Below are positions 1-11,667 of a stretch of 64,000 bases of DNA, piece by piece. The notes below the pieces were generated by a model, which was not told the origin of the DNA, did no database searches, and saw only the letters and a program-made list of their open reading frames with translations. The translations under genes were made by a program, and so were the position numbers. Position 1 is the first letter of the stretch; every line of letters starts with the position of its first letter. This DNA comes from Plantago major (lineage: Eukaryota > Streptophyta > Magnoliopsida > Lamiales > Plantaginaceae): contig CM048842.1 of assembly GCA_026545765.1 (NCBI GenBank), positions 27,938,667 through 28,002,666 on the forward strand. Direction: 5' to 3'.

Positions 1-480
1 GCTTCAATGGAAGGTCAAATTGGGCATCCATGTATGATTGGTTTCGAGCAGCTCTAATGGAGGTCCGTGGTGGTTCTTCGTGTTGGAGGTTCGTGGTGGT
101 GGTGAAGAAGGGTGGAGGAGATGGTGGTGGAAGTAAAGTGAGGAGTTTTGGAGAAGAAGGTAAAATTGGGGATTTAAAATGTGAAGTAAAGAAATTGATT
201 AGATGGAATGATTAAAATGAAATGATAAAATAGAAAAGAAAATTAAAGATAATGATAAAATAAAATAAAAAGAGGGAATCTTTGACTTTTTTGGTTTATA
301 TGTAATTACTTTGAAAACGTAAGGGAGGATTTTGTAATTGTTCAAATAACGGATATCAATCTGTAAAGTAGCCATCTTGTACGGGTGAGTTTTGTAATTA
401 TCTGATTGTTGATTATTGTTGTTACTATTATTATTGGGATAAGTAACCAAGCTAACAATTATCTCTTCAAATTCTCTTTT
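1..480. other. unclassified AT-rich DNA with a GGT-rich patch
   Basis: No gene is recognised. Around 60-145 the plus strand is rich in GGT/GGA triplets (a 61-codon ORF at 30-215 reads Gly/Val/Lys-rich low complexity), which resembles the complement of the CCACCA-rich cores of the two CACTA elements further right. The rest is A/T-rich with TTATTATT runs near 410-440. Confidence 0.4.
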
Positions 481-2034
481 ATCAATTAAGTATTGTTTTA
501 ATTGAGCCCCTTGGCCTGTCCCTTCACCGCCCCAACATCCTTTATTTTATCACCATGATCTCATCTTAATCCTATTTGCCATTTTACCGATCAGAAGTGT
601 TTGATCACCACATCTCTTTTTCCTTCGATCTCGTTACGACCTTTTGCCCGTACTTACATAATTCCGTGATAGCATCTTCATGTTCAAATCTAGCACACTA
701 ACTTCAATCACCCCTGGGCGCAAGCAACTTCACTTGTGTCCGACTCGCAACGTTACTCCGTCCAAATTCAACCAAATGTAGCCTGCTTTGGTTGGTTATG
801 TTCCTTTCGACACGTAGATCCGGTTGGTGCAAACCTCAATTCCAAGAGCTCGCTGGTTTCCGGCCTCCGTTGCGTATTCTAGTCTTGGTAAGCTTTCGAC
901 CACTCTTTTATCCTTCATTGCTTACCAAATCCTTCCCACAGTTTCTGTTACACGTTCTTCATAGCGTAACGAATCCGTAGTAACTTGATTCGTGGAAAAC
1001 CGACATGAAACGAAGTCGTACGGACCGGCTGAAGTCTGCCTCAATCTTTCGGTTCTCAGTTTTTACTAGGTGAGTTTATCGCTTCGTATTTCCTTTGTTA
1101 TTTGCTGAAATTTCTCGTAATTATACCGACACGATCCCCTATCAGTGTAGATGATTTTATGATTTTGAAGGTGACGAAATAGTTGAGTTTAGACCCCTGA
1201 AATTGAGCCTGAACAGGGATTGCTCGAATAGAGTATTGTATGCGTGGGTAAGTTCTTCGCGTCATATCTTCTTCGTTAACCACTGGAATTTCTCGTAATT
1301 GATATCGACACGATCTTCTTTTTGTGTAGTTGATTTTAGGCTTTGAACTTCTTAAATCCGTCGAGTATCGATCCCCGAATTTCAGCTTGAACAGTGACTA
1401 TTCGAATAGAAAAATCTGCACACACGCGATACCTTAATTATTCCCCAACTTATATGTATTTACTAGTTCATACAGTACAGGTATAAAAAATGAAAAGTTA
1501 CCTCGATCATATCTCCTTCGTTATTCGTTGGAAATTCTTGTATTTTATATCGACGCGTTCGTCTTTCTGTGTAGATCAGTTTAGCCCACTTAAATGTCGA
1601 TTTCCAGTGTGTCTTGGTCCCTGAATGTCACCCTCAACAGGTGCTAGTCATTCCAGAAACTGTACGCGTGGGGTGAGTTCGTCTCCTTGTGTCTCTTTTA
1701 TTACTTGTCCGTTTTAGTTTCCAGTTATACCTTTGTGTTCCCCTTTCTTAGTATTTGAATTTCGGTTTTTGTTTCACTTGATTCGGATACCTGTTGAACC
1801 TTTTCTCATGCCCCGAAGTTTGCAGCGCTATCCCCGGTTTTCTTATGCCTTGGTTGATCATGAACTTGCGTAAATTGCCACATGGTCCCTTGTCCTTGCC
1901 CTCAGCGTTAAGTTGAACTTTTATATTTTGGTTTATTTCAATTCAGCCCCAAGAAGAATTACAAATTATATCTTAACCTTGGTTATTCAAATTTTGCATC
2001 TTAACCAATGATCTCTTGATAAGCCTTCACTTCA
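481..2034. other. unclassified repeat-like region, possibly an old LTR
   Basis: There is no long ORF and no recognisable protein. The base composition and the internal degenerate direct repeats (see 1085-1680) look like an old LTR or satellite-like transposon segment. I see no primer-binding site, polypurine tract or target duplication that would fix its borders. It stops where LTR family D becomes recognisable at about 2035. Confidence 0.3.
1085..1680 (+). repeat. three degenerate direct repeats of about 175 bp
   Basis: Three blocks begin near 1085, 1260 and 1505 and share the same order of landmarks: a TCGTATTT/TCATATCTTC-like opening, GGAATTTCTCGTAAT, TATCGACACGATC, TGTGTAGATGATTTTA, then CCCCTGAAATT...CCTGAACAG and finally a GCGTGGGTAAGTTC-like end. 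About 70 bp of unrelated sequence lies between the second and third copies. Confidence 0.6.
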
Positions 2035-3530
2035 GACAATGAAATGTGCTATATATCATACTTTTAGACCATCGTTTTTTGCCTTAGATGCAATAGTTGT
2101 ATCGTTTTATGGTTAATTACCAACTTTGCGTGTTTTCTGTAGGTCATGATCGCGTTTTTGAGGATTTGTACGATTTCAAGCATCAAAACGGCATAATTGT
2201 GCCAAATCAGGACAAGGAAGTGAATACGCCAGATTGACCGTTGCACGAAGTTCGAGGAGTCAAAACATGTCATGTGACCAACCGATGCTAAGATAATTGA
2301 AGATGCAACAACTTTGCAGAAGACCACTTTTCGAGGAAATGAAGTTACGAAGCCCGAAATTGAAGAACGAAGAAAACAGATTCAAGTCAAGAAGAATCAA
2401 GATCATGATCCAGGGGACCGCAGAGAGGGCCATCATGTCCACAAAGACCGCAATGAAGGTTCTATTTCTGCTGGGTTGTTTCTCCTGGCCTGTCAGGCTA
2501 GAGCCCACCTTCCTAAACTTTCCTTATAATTCTACACAACTCACAAAGCAGCTCTCCTGAAAGAGAACCAGTCCTCGGGGAAGTGAAACCCCAAAACCGC
2601 TAGTCGTTAGGCACCCAGAAGGAGGAAACCCTAGAAGCAGCACGAAGACATCAGAGAATAAGCTGCTTCTTCTTCTTCTTTCTTTTCATGCTTTTCGATT
2701 TCTGTCTTAGATTATTATGAGTAGCTAACTTTCTTTTGTAAAGTCGAATTGCCGTAACTCTGCTTTTGCTACTTCTTTGGCACCCAGAAGGAGGAAACCC
2801 TAGAAGCAGCACGAAGACATCAGAGAATAAGCTGCTTCTTCTTCTTTCTTTTCATGCTTTTCGATTTCTGTCTTAGATTATTATGAGTAGCTAACTTTCT
2901 TTTGTAAAGTCGAATTGCCGTAACTCTGCTTTTGCTACTTCTTTATATATCGTGATATATTAATGAATTAGTTTTAAAACATAATTCGTGCTTGTTCTTT
3001 ATTCGTCCGACTTTTTATGTGAGAAATCCTTACTGACTACGACTTGGTAACGGATTATACATTATCCTGTGTGATTTGTTTGAAAACGTGACGAGATAGT
3101 GTGTTGAGTGACACAACACATTATTGGTAAGTGAAGGTCTCTGGATTAACTACGACTTAATCTTTTTGACATGTTTCTTTGCCGCCTGTAGACGGCTAGT
3201 ACGTTGTTTGATTCTAAGTAGTTGGGAGTAGCATAGTAGAGGGAGGTCGGGGATCCTTTACACCTTTTCATAATTGATTTACAAACAAAGCTATTTAGGG
3301 TTTACTGCAATTGAATTATTCTGTCTGAGATTAATCTGTTTACTTTTCTGCATCAATCATAAACATTATTTGCTTGTTCCTATGCTAAGTGTCCATGGAG
3401 AACGACATCCCGAGTCAACTTTCCGCTATAAACTGTGGATTTGAGGACTTCTGACTTGTAAATTTAATCTTGATTGTATTTAGGGATTACAGGTTCTATA
3501 ACGAAAAACGAAATCTCCGAGTGCACATTA
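2035..3530 (+). repeat. LTR of gypsy-like family D (plus orientation)
   Basis: The stretch is homologous to the reverse complement of 56865-59497 once the solo LTR nested in that copy is removed. Shared landmarks are GACAATGAAATGTGC at the start, TTTTTTGCCTTAGATGCAAT, GTCATGATCGCGTTTTTG, GAGGAAACCCTAGAAGC, ATGAGTAGCTAACTTTC and a terminal GTGCACATTA. The better preserved copy shows termini TGATGTG...CACATCA, so the 3' end here is 3530 with one change. The first six bases are not recognisable, so the 5' border is approximate. It abuts truncated Tat integrase at 3531. Confidence 0.75.
2610..2944 (+). repeat. tandem duplication of a 169-bp LTR segment
   Basis: Bases 2610-2778 (169 bp) are repeated almost exactly at 2779-2944 (166 bp). 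The second copy has one TTC triplet fewer in the CTTCTTCTT run. The homologous LTR at 56865-59497 has the segment only once (around 57362-57532), so the duplication arose in this copy. Confidence 0.9.
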
Positions 3531-3915
3531 TCGTGAAAATTGGAAAGAATCTTTCAGCATGGTGGGGCAGAAGTATCCTTGGCGGGTTACTTTTTGTGCT
3601 AGTGATCGACCACCGGAATGATTCCCACAACTACCTTGATGGATTTCTGCTAGCACAATTTTTTGCTTCTTCATGGTTAAGACATCGCAGAAGGGTCCCT
3701 CCGGAGGATCGTTTGTACAAGTTTGTTCCAATCATAAAATATCTCAAGGCCTTGTTTCGTAGCCTGCAGGCCTCATACTTATCAGAGGGTAGGGTATCAT
3801 TGGTGAAATAGTTGATCAAATCAGATCTCCAATCCTCGGCTTGAGTGATTGCAAAGACAACCAAAGCGATTAATTCTTTGGAGATACTTGGTACCTTGGA
3901 AGTCATGAGGACCAC
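3531..3915 (-). pseudogene. Tat integrase N-terminal fragment
   Basis: Two overlapping minus frames (3631-3915 and 3528-3731) together give the segment that normally follows RNase H in gypsy pol. First comes a W..DLINYFTNDTLPSDKYEA-type linker with RYFMIGTNLYKRS, then the zinc-binding region of integrase with GNHSGGRSLAQKVTRQGYF. One frame change lies between them. The zinc finger's second half and the whole DDE catalytic core are absent because the element is truncated where LTR family D begins. It is not functional. Confidence 0.75.
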
Positions 3916-4481
3916 TGTCCGTGTATCAATGACTCCTGATGCCGAAGTGAGTTTAGATAAGGTATCTGCTCTTTCGTTCTTTGCCCTTGGAATTCTGACA
4001 ACGTGAATTCCTTAAAATGTTTAACGGTGTTTTTAAGGACTTCAAGGTATTTGATCATGGTAGGTCCTTTGGCTGAAAATTTGCCAGATAATTGGGAGTC
4101 GGTATGAGCTCGTATCCTCCTGGCCATGACTGATCTTGCTAGCTTTAGCCCAGTTAGTAAAGCTTCGTACTTGGCTTCGTTGTTAGTAACATTAAAGTCG
4201 AGTTTGATTGTATATTCTAACTCAGCTCCTTCGGGGCTTAGCAGCAGTAAACCCACGCCTCCTGTGTCGTGACTTGTAGATCCATCAACGTATAGTTGCC
4301 ATATTTCTTCAACTGGTTCTTCCTCTTGTTGGTTATTGGCATTCATGATAATGGTATCCTGCGGTGGTTCACCAGGTGGTGGTGGGGGTAATACTAGCGC
4401 TTGCTCTTGGTCTTTCATAACTTGGTCCTGATCTGGGGGAGGGGTTGATATTGTTGCTACTTGCTCGGACAAGTGTGCCAC
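3903..4481 (-). pseudogene. Tat archaeal-type RNase H domain
   Basis: The frame encodes about 192 residues with LYVDGSTSHDTGGVGLLL, the catalytic aspartate context of an archaeal-like RNase H. It continues with NNEAKYEALLTGLKLA (catalytic glutamate) and AHTDSQL (catalytic aspartate). The first 60 residues are a Pro/Gln/Glu-rich linker. This extra RNase H follows the usual one and is typical of plant Tat-group elements. The C-terminal end drifts out of frame before integrase. The fold motifs are clear, but it belongs to a broken polyprotein. Confidence 0.8.
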
Positions 4482-4622
4482 TAGGGTGAGTGACTCGTTA
4501 GCTTCGGTGTTTACTTTGTCTCCTGTCCTCGATGGATAGGAGGCCAGGAAATCAGCTAGAACTTGGGCTTTCTTCGTAGTAGGCGCTTGGTATTCGATGT
4601 TTAGTTCTCCTAGTTGAATGGC

Positions 4623-5176
4623 CTATGTGGCTAAGCGTCCCGACTTTTCTGGTTTCCCTAAGACTTGCTTCAAAGGCTGATTGGTAAGGACTATCACCTC
4701 ATATGACATGAAGTATGGCTTCAATCTGGCTGCTGCATTGACGACGCAGAAAGCATGTTTCTCTATTTCCGAATAGTTCTTCTCAGCGCTCGTAAGTGCT
4801 TTGCTTAGGTAGTAAACAGGAAGGTGTTCGTTCTTGAATATCCAGACCATTACTGAACTTACCGCTTCTGGACTTATTGCTAGGTATAAGTACAGGGGTT
4901 CCCCCGGTGCTGGGATGGCCAAAAGAGGTGGGTGATCAGGTACTTCTTTAGCTCCTCGGAGGCTTCCTTACAAGCGTCTGTCCATTCAAAGTTTGCAGTT
5001 TTTCGTAGGGCTTTGAAGAACGGTAAACTTTTCTCGGCTGATCGAGATATAAACTGACTGAGTGAAATAACCATGCCTACTAGTTGTTGTACTTCATTCA
5101 GGTTTTTTGGATGGGGAAGGTCTAAGACTGGTTTTATCTTGTCAGGATTAGCTTCGATTCCTCTCTCTGTTACCAT
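4623..5176 (-). pseudogene. Tat reverse transcriptase C-terminus and first RNase H
   Basis: Two overlapping minus frames (4880-5176 and 4623-4922) carry the connection and RNase H of gypsy pol. The first has [20 protein letters not shown] and [16 protein letters not shown]. The second has [37 protein letters not shown] and VLTNQPLKQVL. A one-base shift separates them. The retrovirus-type RNase H is decayed at its start, so the polyprotein would not be made. Confidence 0.8.
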
Positions 5177-5844
5177 ATAGCCTAAGAATTTCCCTCATTT
5201 TACTCCAAAAGTACAGTGCGGGGTTGAGTTTCATCCCATACCTTCTGAGTATAGAAAAACACTTGGTCAAGTGGGTGACATGTTGGCTTTCTTCCTTGCT
5301 CTTTACCAGCATGTCATCCACATATACTTCCATTGTTTTTCCAATTTTCTCCTTGAACATTTGGTTGACAAGTCTCTGATAGGTGGCACCTGCGTTTCTG
5401 AGTCCGAAAGGCATCACGTTGAAACAGTAAACCCCTCTTGCAGTAACAAAGGCTATCTTCGCTACATCTTTTGCTATCTTGATTTGATAAAAGCCTTGGA
5501 ATGCGTCCATGAAGCTTATAAGTGCGCAACCCGCAGTAGAATCTACTAGGACATCTATCCTCGGCAGAGGATAAGGGTCTCTAGGACAGAACTGATTCAA
5601 TGTGGCAAAGTCATTTCACATTCTCCACTTTCCAGGAGATTTTTGCACCAACACAACGTTGCATAGACATTCGGAGTAATGGGCTTCTTTGATATGTCCC
5701 GCTTTTAGTAACCTTTCCACCTCCCTGGCAATGATGTTATCATGTTCTGTCCCATGGTCCCTCTTCTTCTGTCGTACTGGTCATATGCTTGGATCCACAT
5801 GTAGGTTATGAACCATAACTGTTGGATCGATCCGTGTGAGATCT
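5148..5844 (-). pseudogene. Tat reverse transcriptase
   Basis: Minus frame 5148-5600 carries reverse transcriptase motifs: DAFQGFYQIKI, FVTARGVYCFNVMPFGLRNAGATYQRL, and the catalytic YVDD box (plus coordinates 5313-5324). The upstream part, 5600-5844, continues in the same frame with FCPRDPYPLPRID and VVLVQKSPGKWRM but has two in-frame stops. At 5844 the frame is interrupted by the copia element; the preceding residues (NLDIFAW...EDL) are found at 20847 onwards on the minus strand. It converts element RNA to DNA in living relatives; this copy is dead. Confidence 0.85.
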
Positions 5845-7268
5845 TGTTAGGAATATCTGTTAGTATTTTGATCACTCATCACATGTTCTTATCTTAGTCA
5901 GAAAGGTGATTAAGTGCTCTTGGTTCACTTGAACATTGTAAAAGAGGAAATCACTGAGTATGATTAGTCTAGTAAATCTTGTATTAGGATTATAGGTCTC
6001 AGAATGTAACTTTTATTTCAAGAAGACCATGAAGATCAATCCTAGCAATGGAGCTTTTCTGAAGATTAGAAGACTGAAGATTGCACAAGGTTTATGAAGA
6101 CACAAAGGTTTAGTCTAACTCAGAAAGACTATGTCCTTAATCGTTTCTTGAGTATATTAACTTACTTTTGAAATATAATTCTGGACATATGACATCATGA
6201 GTATGGAGCATGCAAACCATCAGAAAAGCTCATGTATCCATTGAGACTAAAGGACAATGAACATTACTATGCATTAAATGCATCGGCAGAAATGCTGCAA
6301 AAAGCAGTCCTCTCTGAAAAATGAGATAGTGACTTCTGAGTACATAGTTCAAGATATAAACGGATATAATTTGATAGAGAGCACAACAGATACAATTCAA
6401 ACGCCTCTCAAATTTATCTATATATATCACACACTTAGATGCTTGAAGAACATACCTTAGAACGCTCTATCTTGCAAACTTACCATCAAGCAAAGTATTC
6501 TCTCAAGCACTCTACTACCCTTCAAAGCTTTATTGCTTGAAGAATCACTAGTAGTTCTAAGTTGTCTGAACCTTAACAAGAGATTGTTATTCGTGAAAGA
6601 GTTGAACTATCGATACCCTTCTCAAGCTCATTCTCCGTAACGGACACCAATTACTGGGTCAAGAAGAGCGCATCGCCATCCACTGAACAAGTGTATTAAG
6701 TAGTCTTGTTCTATTAGGCTCTCTGAAAACATAACTGAAAAGTTATACGAGAAGCCTCTCTGACAAAACCTTATAACCAACACCATCAAGGCGTGGAGTA
6801 GAGGAAGTACTTGATTTGGGAAATCAGGAAATAACTCCAAGGTTATCTGAGTAGAGGAAGTACTTAGCTCTAGGAGCTGGGGAATAACTCAGGGGGAACA
6901 TTTGGTTGGGAACCATTTGTTTAGGAATCTTAGAATAGGATTATTGTAAGGTGAACTCAATTATCTGTTCTAGTGAATTCTAGGTCTCAAAAAGACCGAA
7001 GTGGATTAGTTGGAGGATTACGCCACCTCCAGATACCACTATACTTGCTGTGTTATTTACCTTTCTGTATTTACATTTCAGCAAAGCACACACACACACA
7101 CATACTTATTGTTTCTGTACTTACCTATCTTAAAGTCTTCCGCGCTCTGAATTTAAGTATAATAAACCCCCAGGTTTCTGAGAAACTGTGTTTATCGACA
7201 AAAGTTTTAAAATACTATTCACCCCCCCCCCCCTCTAGAATTTTACTTTGCCATTATCTGGACCAACA
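5845..7268 (+). repeat. copia 5' LTR (1424 bp)
   Basis: It starts TGTTAGGAATATC and ends GGACCAACA, and matches 19437-20846 along its whole length. It contains a run of C at 7222-7233 and a (CA)n run near 7088-7101. Confidence 0.93.
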
Positions 7269-7270
7269 AG

Positions 7271-7282
7271 TGGTATCAGAGC
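7271..7282 (+). promoter_or_regulatory. primer-binding site, initiator Met-tRNA type
   Basis: TGGTATCAGAGC lies two bases after the 5' LTR. This is the standard copia primer-binding site complementary to the 3' end of plant initiator methionine tRNA. Confidence 0.92.
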
Positions 7283-7385
7283 AGGAGGTTCACAAGCCTT
7301 CTGCACTGAACCTAGATCCCCAGATAGGTGAAGGAACTTTGTCCCTTTCTGAGGACTATATAATTTGTGCGTTAAGTGTGCAGGT

Positions 7386-9578
7386 ATGTCTCTGAGTGAT
7401 GCACCCATTCTGAAGCCAGAAAACTACGAGAAATGGAAGAACAACATGATGCTCCATCTGGAGGCCATTAGTGATGAGATGATCTATGTCATCAATGAAG
7501 GGCCTATCAAAATCAGACAACTCAAACAAGTTACCGAGGTGTCTGATGGAAGAAAAGCCTCAGACAAGGAAGATGAAAGCGAGGACATGGCTGCTAGTGA
7601 TAGTGGTCATGTTGCTCGTGGAAGCATTATATATGAAGACAAGCCAAGAGAGCTCGACATCCAAGATGCCAAGAGACAGATTGGATGGTCAAGCTCGTAA
7701 TATCATCATCGATCGACACTGAGCACATACAAGTAAACTGTGGTGCTAAACGGCGAAAGTCACCGCAACTAATTGAAGAAATTTGTGAACCGAGAAACCA
7801 AAGAAAACAAGTTCGAAGTTCTTAAATTGAAGTTCCAAAACTTCAAACAAGGTCCCACTGAAACTCTGGAAGAACTTGATTTCAGATTTACTACTCTTAT
7901 GAGTGATATGGCTGCACTTGGTGAAAGCAAGAGATACTCCCAGTCAGAAAAGATTAAGACTATTGTCAGAAGTCTCAATCACAACTGGGAACACACTAAG
8001 TTCTTTTATTTCAATCAAGGGATGCCAAATATTACTCCAGTAGAGCTCTTCTCTCATCTTGCTACTGTAGACTATGAGACAACTCAGAGAGAACAAATAG
8101 CTGAAAAGTTGCAAAGTGTTGCTCTAGTTTCTCAAGGTTCTTCTGAAAAGAAGGACACCAAAGATGCATCTGAAGAAAATGCTCTTGCAGTAAGACACAT
8201 GAAGAAATTTGTGAGTCAAGAGATTGAGAGAAGAAAAGCTAAAGAAAAGCTGAAAAAGCATCTTGGCCCAAACTATCATCAGTACAAGAACATACAAATG
8301 AACAACTCTCTGAACACCCCCATTCAGAAAGGTGTTAGTACTGAAGCTGCAGAAATAGGAAATGATATATGTTTCTATTGTCAAAAGCCTGGTCACTTCA
8401 AGAGAGATTGTCCTGCTTTAAACAAGCTCAAGACAGGTGACAAGAAGGACAGAAGAAATTTCAAAAGAAATCAAAGGGCCTTCCGATCAAGAAAGGAAGA
8501 AGATTCAAATTCAACTTGATGCTCTAGACATTGAGACAGATTCTGAAGATAGAGATTCAAATGATTCAAACCTACCATCACCAGAATTGTGTGGAATCAC
8601 CCACGATGTAATCGACTTCGGTCTTAAGAAGAATGAAATGTGGAGTTCCGAGATTGTCGTCCGCACATCTCCAACATTGAAATGTGTCTTATGGCTGATG
8701 AGGTAACTAACAATTCACAATTTCTGTACTATGAGAGTGATGATGGAATTGAGGATCTGGAGTTGGTCAAGAGTGAATTGGATCGTTATGAGAAAGAATT
8801 TCTGGAAGCACAATCCAAAACCAGAATTCTAGAGGAAAGCAACGAAACTCTTGAAAAAGAGGTTTCTGAGCTAACCAAAGTATCTGAGAACAAGTACGCT
8901 GAAATAGCCTTTCTGAATGCTCAGATATCTGAGAATGAAAATTCTCACAAACTAGCCTTGGATGAACTTAATAAGAAAATGATGAAGCTGCTTTCTGAGA
9001 ATGAAGAACTCAGAAAGAAAGAGCTATCCTTCCAATCTTATGCAAAAGCTAGTGACACTCTTACTGAGGTTCAATCCTATCTGAGAGATCCCTCTGAGAA
9101 AGATGGACTTGGACTTGATGAACAATCGAGTAATTCATCTCCTCTGAAGAAGAGTGATGAAAGGTTGACCTTTGTAAAAAGTCAACAGAATGGTTCTTCA
9201 ACCACCTATAGCATTGGTCAGAAAGCTAGGGTAGTTGACAAAGGAAAAGGAGTAGCAACTCAGCCTTTGAAAGAACACAAGTTCACAAGAAACATGTGGA
9301 TAAGGTTTCTGAAAAGAAACACAACCCTTAGACATGCAACCATCCACATTGCACGTAGCAATAGACAGAAGTGGAAGAAATCTCAAGCCACTGAAAAACT
9401 GAATGCCAGAGCTAGAAGGAACCTGGCCAGAAAGGCCAAGTTTGCTGAAAAGCAACCCCAGAAACCCAGGGTCCAGAAAGCACCAAAAGGAACACCTAGA
9501 AACACCACAAGAAGGAAAATTGAGATCAAATTTACTGATTTTATTGCATCTCCTTTTGATCAAGTTAGACAAAAATAA
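7386..9578 (+). pseudogene. copia gag with zinc knuckle and coiled-coil extension
   Basis: The likely start is the ATG at 7386 (MSLSDAPILKPENYEKWK), typical of SIRE-like gag. The frame breaks near 7700 and resumes at 7773-8519 with the capsid-like region (KFEVLKLKFQNFKQGPTETL) and a CCHC zinc knuckle, CFYCQKPGHFKRDC, at about residues 200-213 of that segment. After another frame change, 8640-9578 encodes about 300 residues: a heptad-rich coiled coil (about residues 35-145) followed by a very basic Lys/Arg tail. Gag packages element RNA into particles. At least two frameshifts make this copy defective as read. Confidence 0.85.
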
Positions 9579-9674
9579 ACTCCCAAGAAATTCACTAAAA
9601 TGTGGATTCCTACTGGAAGAATGTTTAGTCTAAATGGTTCTATCTCTGAAGCAAGAACCTAACTCCTGTTTCCT

Positions 9675-9926
9675 GTGCGTAACGCCTCTTGGACTAAGGC
9701 TCAATGGCTATTTGATAGTGGATGCGGAAAGCACATGACAGGAGACAAAGCAAATCTGGTCAACTACAAAGCTTGCAACAATGGACCAGACATCAGATTT
9801 GCTGGAGGAGAATTAAATCCCTCTATGGGATATGGCAACGTCAAATTGGGATCATTAACAATCACTGACGTATTACATGTTAAGGGTTTGAAATATAATC
9901 TATTTAGCATGAGCCGCTTTGCATAA
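9675..9926 (+). pseudogene. copia aspartic protease
   Basis: The frame reads AQWLFDSGCGKHMTG, where DSG is the copia protease active site, followed by TITDVLHVKGLKYNLFSMS, the conserved C-terminal motif. The frame then shifts at about 9926 before the integrase frame begins at 10060. The protease would cut the gag-pol polyprotein. It has no start codon context of its own and is a piece of a broken polyprotein. Confidence 0.88.
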
Positions 9927-10059
9927 GGGATTTATCAGTGAAATTCAAAGCAAAGTATTGCAAACTTATCGACAATGAGTTAAAGGCAGCATACTTGGTT
10001 GCTCGGGGAAAGATCTTTATGTTGCCGACTGGGCATCTGCCACAACTGAAGAATGTCTC

Positions 10060-11667
10060 ATGATAAGTCTATCAGGTCACACAGAAGAGCACTGGTTATG
10101 GCACAAAAGAATGAGTCACTTGAATTTCAAAACTCTGAACAAACTTGCTAAGAAAGAGTTAGTGGTTGGCCTTCCCAAAACATCTTTCAGAAAGGATGGT
10201 ATCTGTTCTGCCTGTCAGATGGGGAAACAATCTAAAATCTCTTTCAAGTCCAAAACCAGACACTCTAGTGTTAGACCACTGCAACTATTACACATGGATC
10301 TTTTTGAATCATCTGTAACTAGTTATGCAGGAAAGAAGTATGGTCTTGTTGTTGTAGATGACTTCTCAAGATTCACTTGGGTTGTCTTTCTGAAGCACAA
10401 ATCTGATGCAAGGGTGGAGATACCAAACTTGCTGAATAAGCTTGAAGTCATGAAAAATGACAAGGTATCTGCAATCAGAACAGACCATGGTACTGAGTTT
10501 GTCAACCAGTATGTTAAGGAGTTTTGTACCAGCAAAGGTATACAACACCAACTTTCCTCTGTAAGAACACCACAACAAAATGGTGTTGCAGAAAGGAAAA
10601 ATAGAACACTTAAAGAAGCAGCAAGGACAATGCTAGCTGACACTGAGATAAGTGAAGTTTATTGGGTTGAAGTTGTAAACACAGCATGCTACACACAAAA
10701 CAGATGTTTGATAAACAAACACTATGACAAGACCCCTTATGAACTCTTGGTTGGTAGACCCCCTAATATCAAACATCTAAAAGTGTTTGGTTGTAGATGT
10801 TTTGTTCTTAACAATGGAAAAGAGTATCTAAGAATATTTCAATCAAAGGCAGATGAAGGTGTGTTTCTTGGTTATTCTATGAATAGAAAAGCATACAGAG
10901 TTTACAACAAAAGAACGAAGAAGATTGAAGAATCAGTTCATGTTGTATTCTATGAAGGAAGCAAGAAAACACCCCTTGCTGATGAACTCTCAGAAAGGTT
11001 CAAGGAACTAATGATAAAGGATTCTGAAGAGGAACTCTCCGAAAGGAAAAACATCATTGTGGAAAGAGAGGATGACTCTGACGAAGAAAAGCATGAAATG
11101 CCTAGTAACAACCAGATGATTCTCAGACATGATGAAGAATTTCCTATGAGAATTTCAGAAATGGAAACTGAAGATGTTCATCAGAGAGCTAACTCTGGAA
11201 ATGACCTCTCTGACAGGCATGTCCCAAAAAGCTCTCACACTGAGCAAGTGTCAGACATTCACCGCCCTTCTGAGGTGCAAAATGTCACAGATACTGAAGA
11301 AGTATCAAGTCATAATCGTAGTGATTCACTTTCAGATCACATAGATGTTGACCCTACTAGCCCTAAACCCATGATGAGATGGATCAAGGATCATCTTGCA
11401 AAAGACGTGATTGGACCAATCAATCAAGGTGTTAGGACTAGGAGAGCAATAGCTGAAAATGATAATTCTCTCTTTGGATGTTTTATCTCAAACATTGAAC
11501 CAAAAACTATAGAAGAAGCATCAAGAGACCAAGACTGGATCTCAGCAATGCAAGAAGAGTTGGATCAGTTTGAAAGAAACAAAGTCTGGAAACTAGTTCC
11601 ATTTGTAGAAGGAATATTTGTGATTGGAACTAAGTGGATTTTCAGAAACAAGATGTATGAATCGTGA
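10060..11667 (+). pseudogene. copia integrase and start of reverse transcriptase
   Basis: The frame has 535 codons. The zinc-binding HHCC region (HKRMSHLNF...CSACQMGK) lies at about residues 15-55. The DDE core follows with HMDLF, IRTDHGTEF and VAERKN providing the two aspartates and the glutamate, then the GKEYLRIF...VFLGYS GKF-like motif. A Ser/Glu/Asp-rich linker runs from about 300 to 460. The reverse transcriptase N-terminus (WISAMQEELDQFERNKVW, TKWIFRNK) comes before a TGA at 11665. Integrase inserts the DNA copy into the genome. The catalytic residues are intact; only the downstream stop and upstream shift disable it. Confidence 0.9.

Noticed and set aside
2297..2560. 87-residue ORF inside LTR family D on both strands
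   Set aside because: The homologous LTR at 56865-59497 is interrupted and frame-shifted there, and the opposite frame is equally open; no conserved protein.
5271..5549. 92-residue plus ORF opposite Tat reverse transcriptase
   Set aside because: Antisense shadow of the YVDD-bearing frame.
9198..9572. 124-residue minus ORF opposite copia gag
   Set aside because: Shadow of the Lys/Arg-rich gag frame; no motif or start context.
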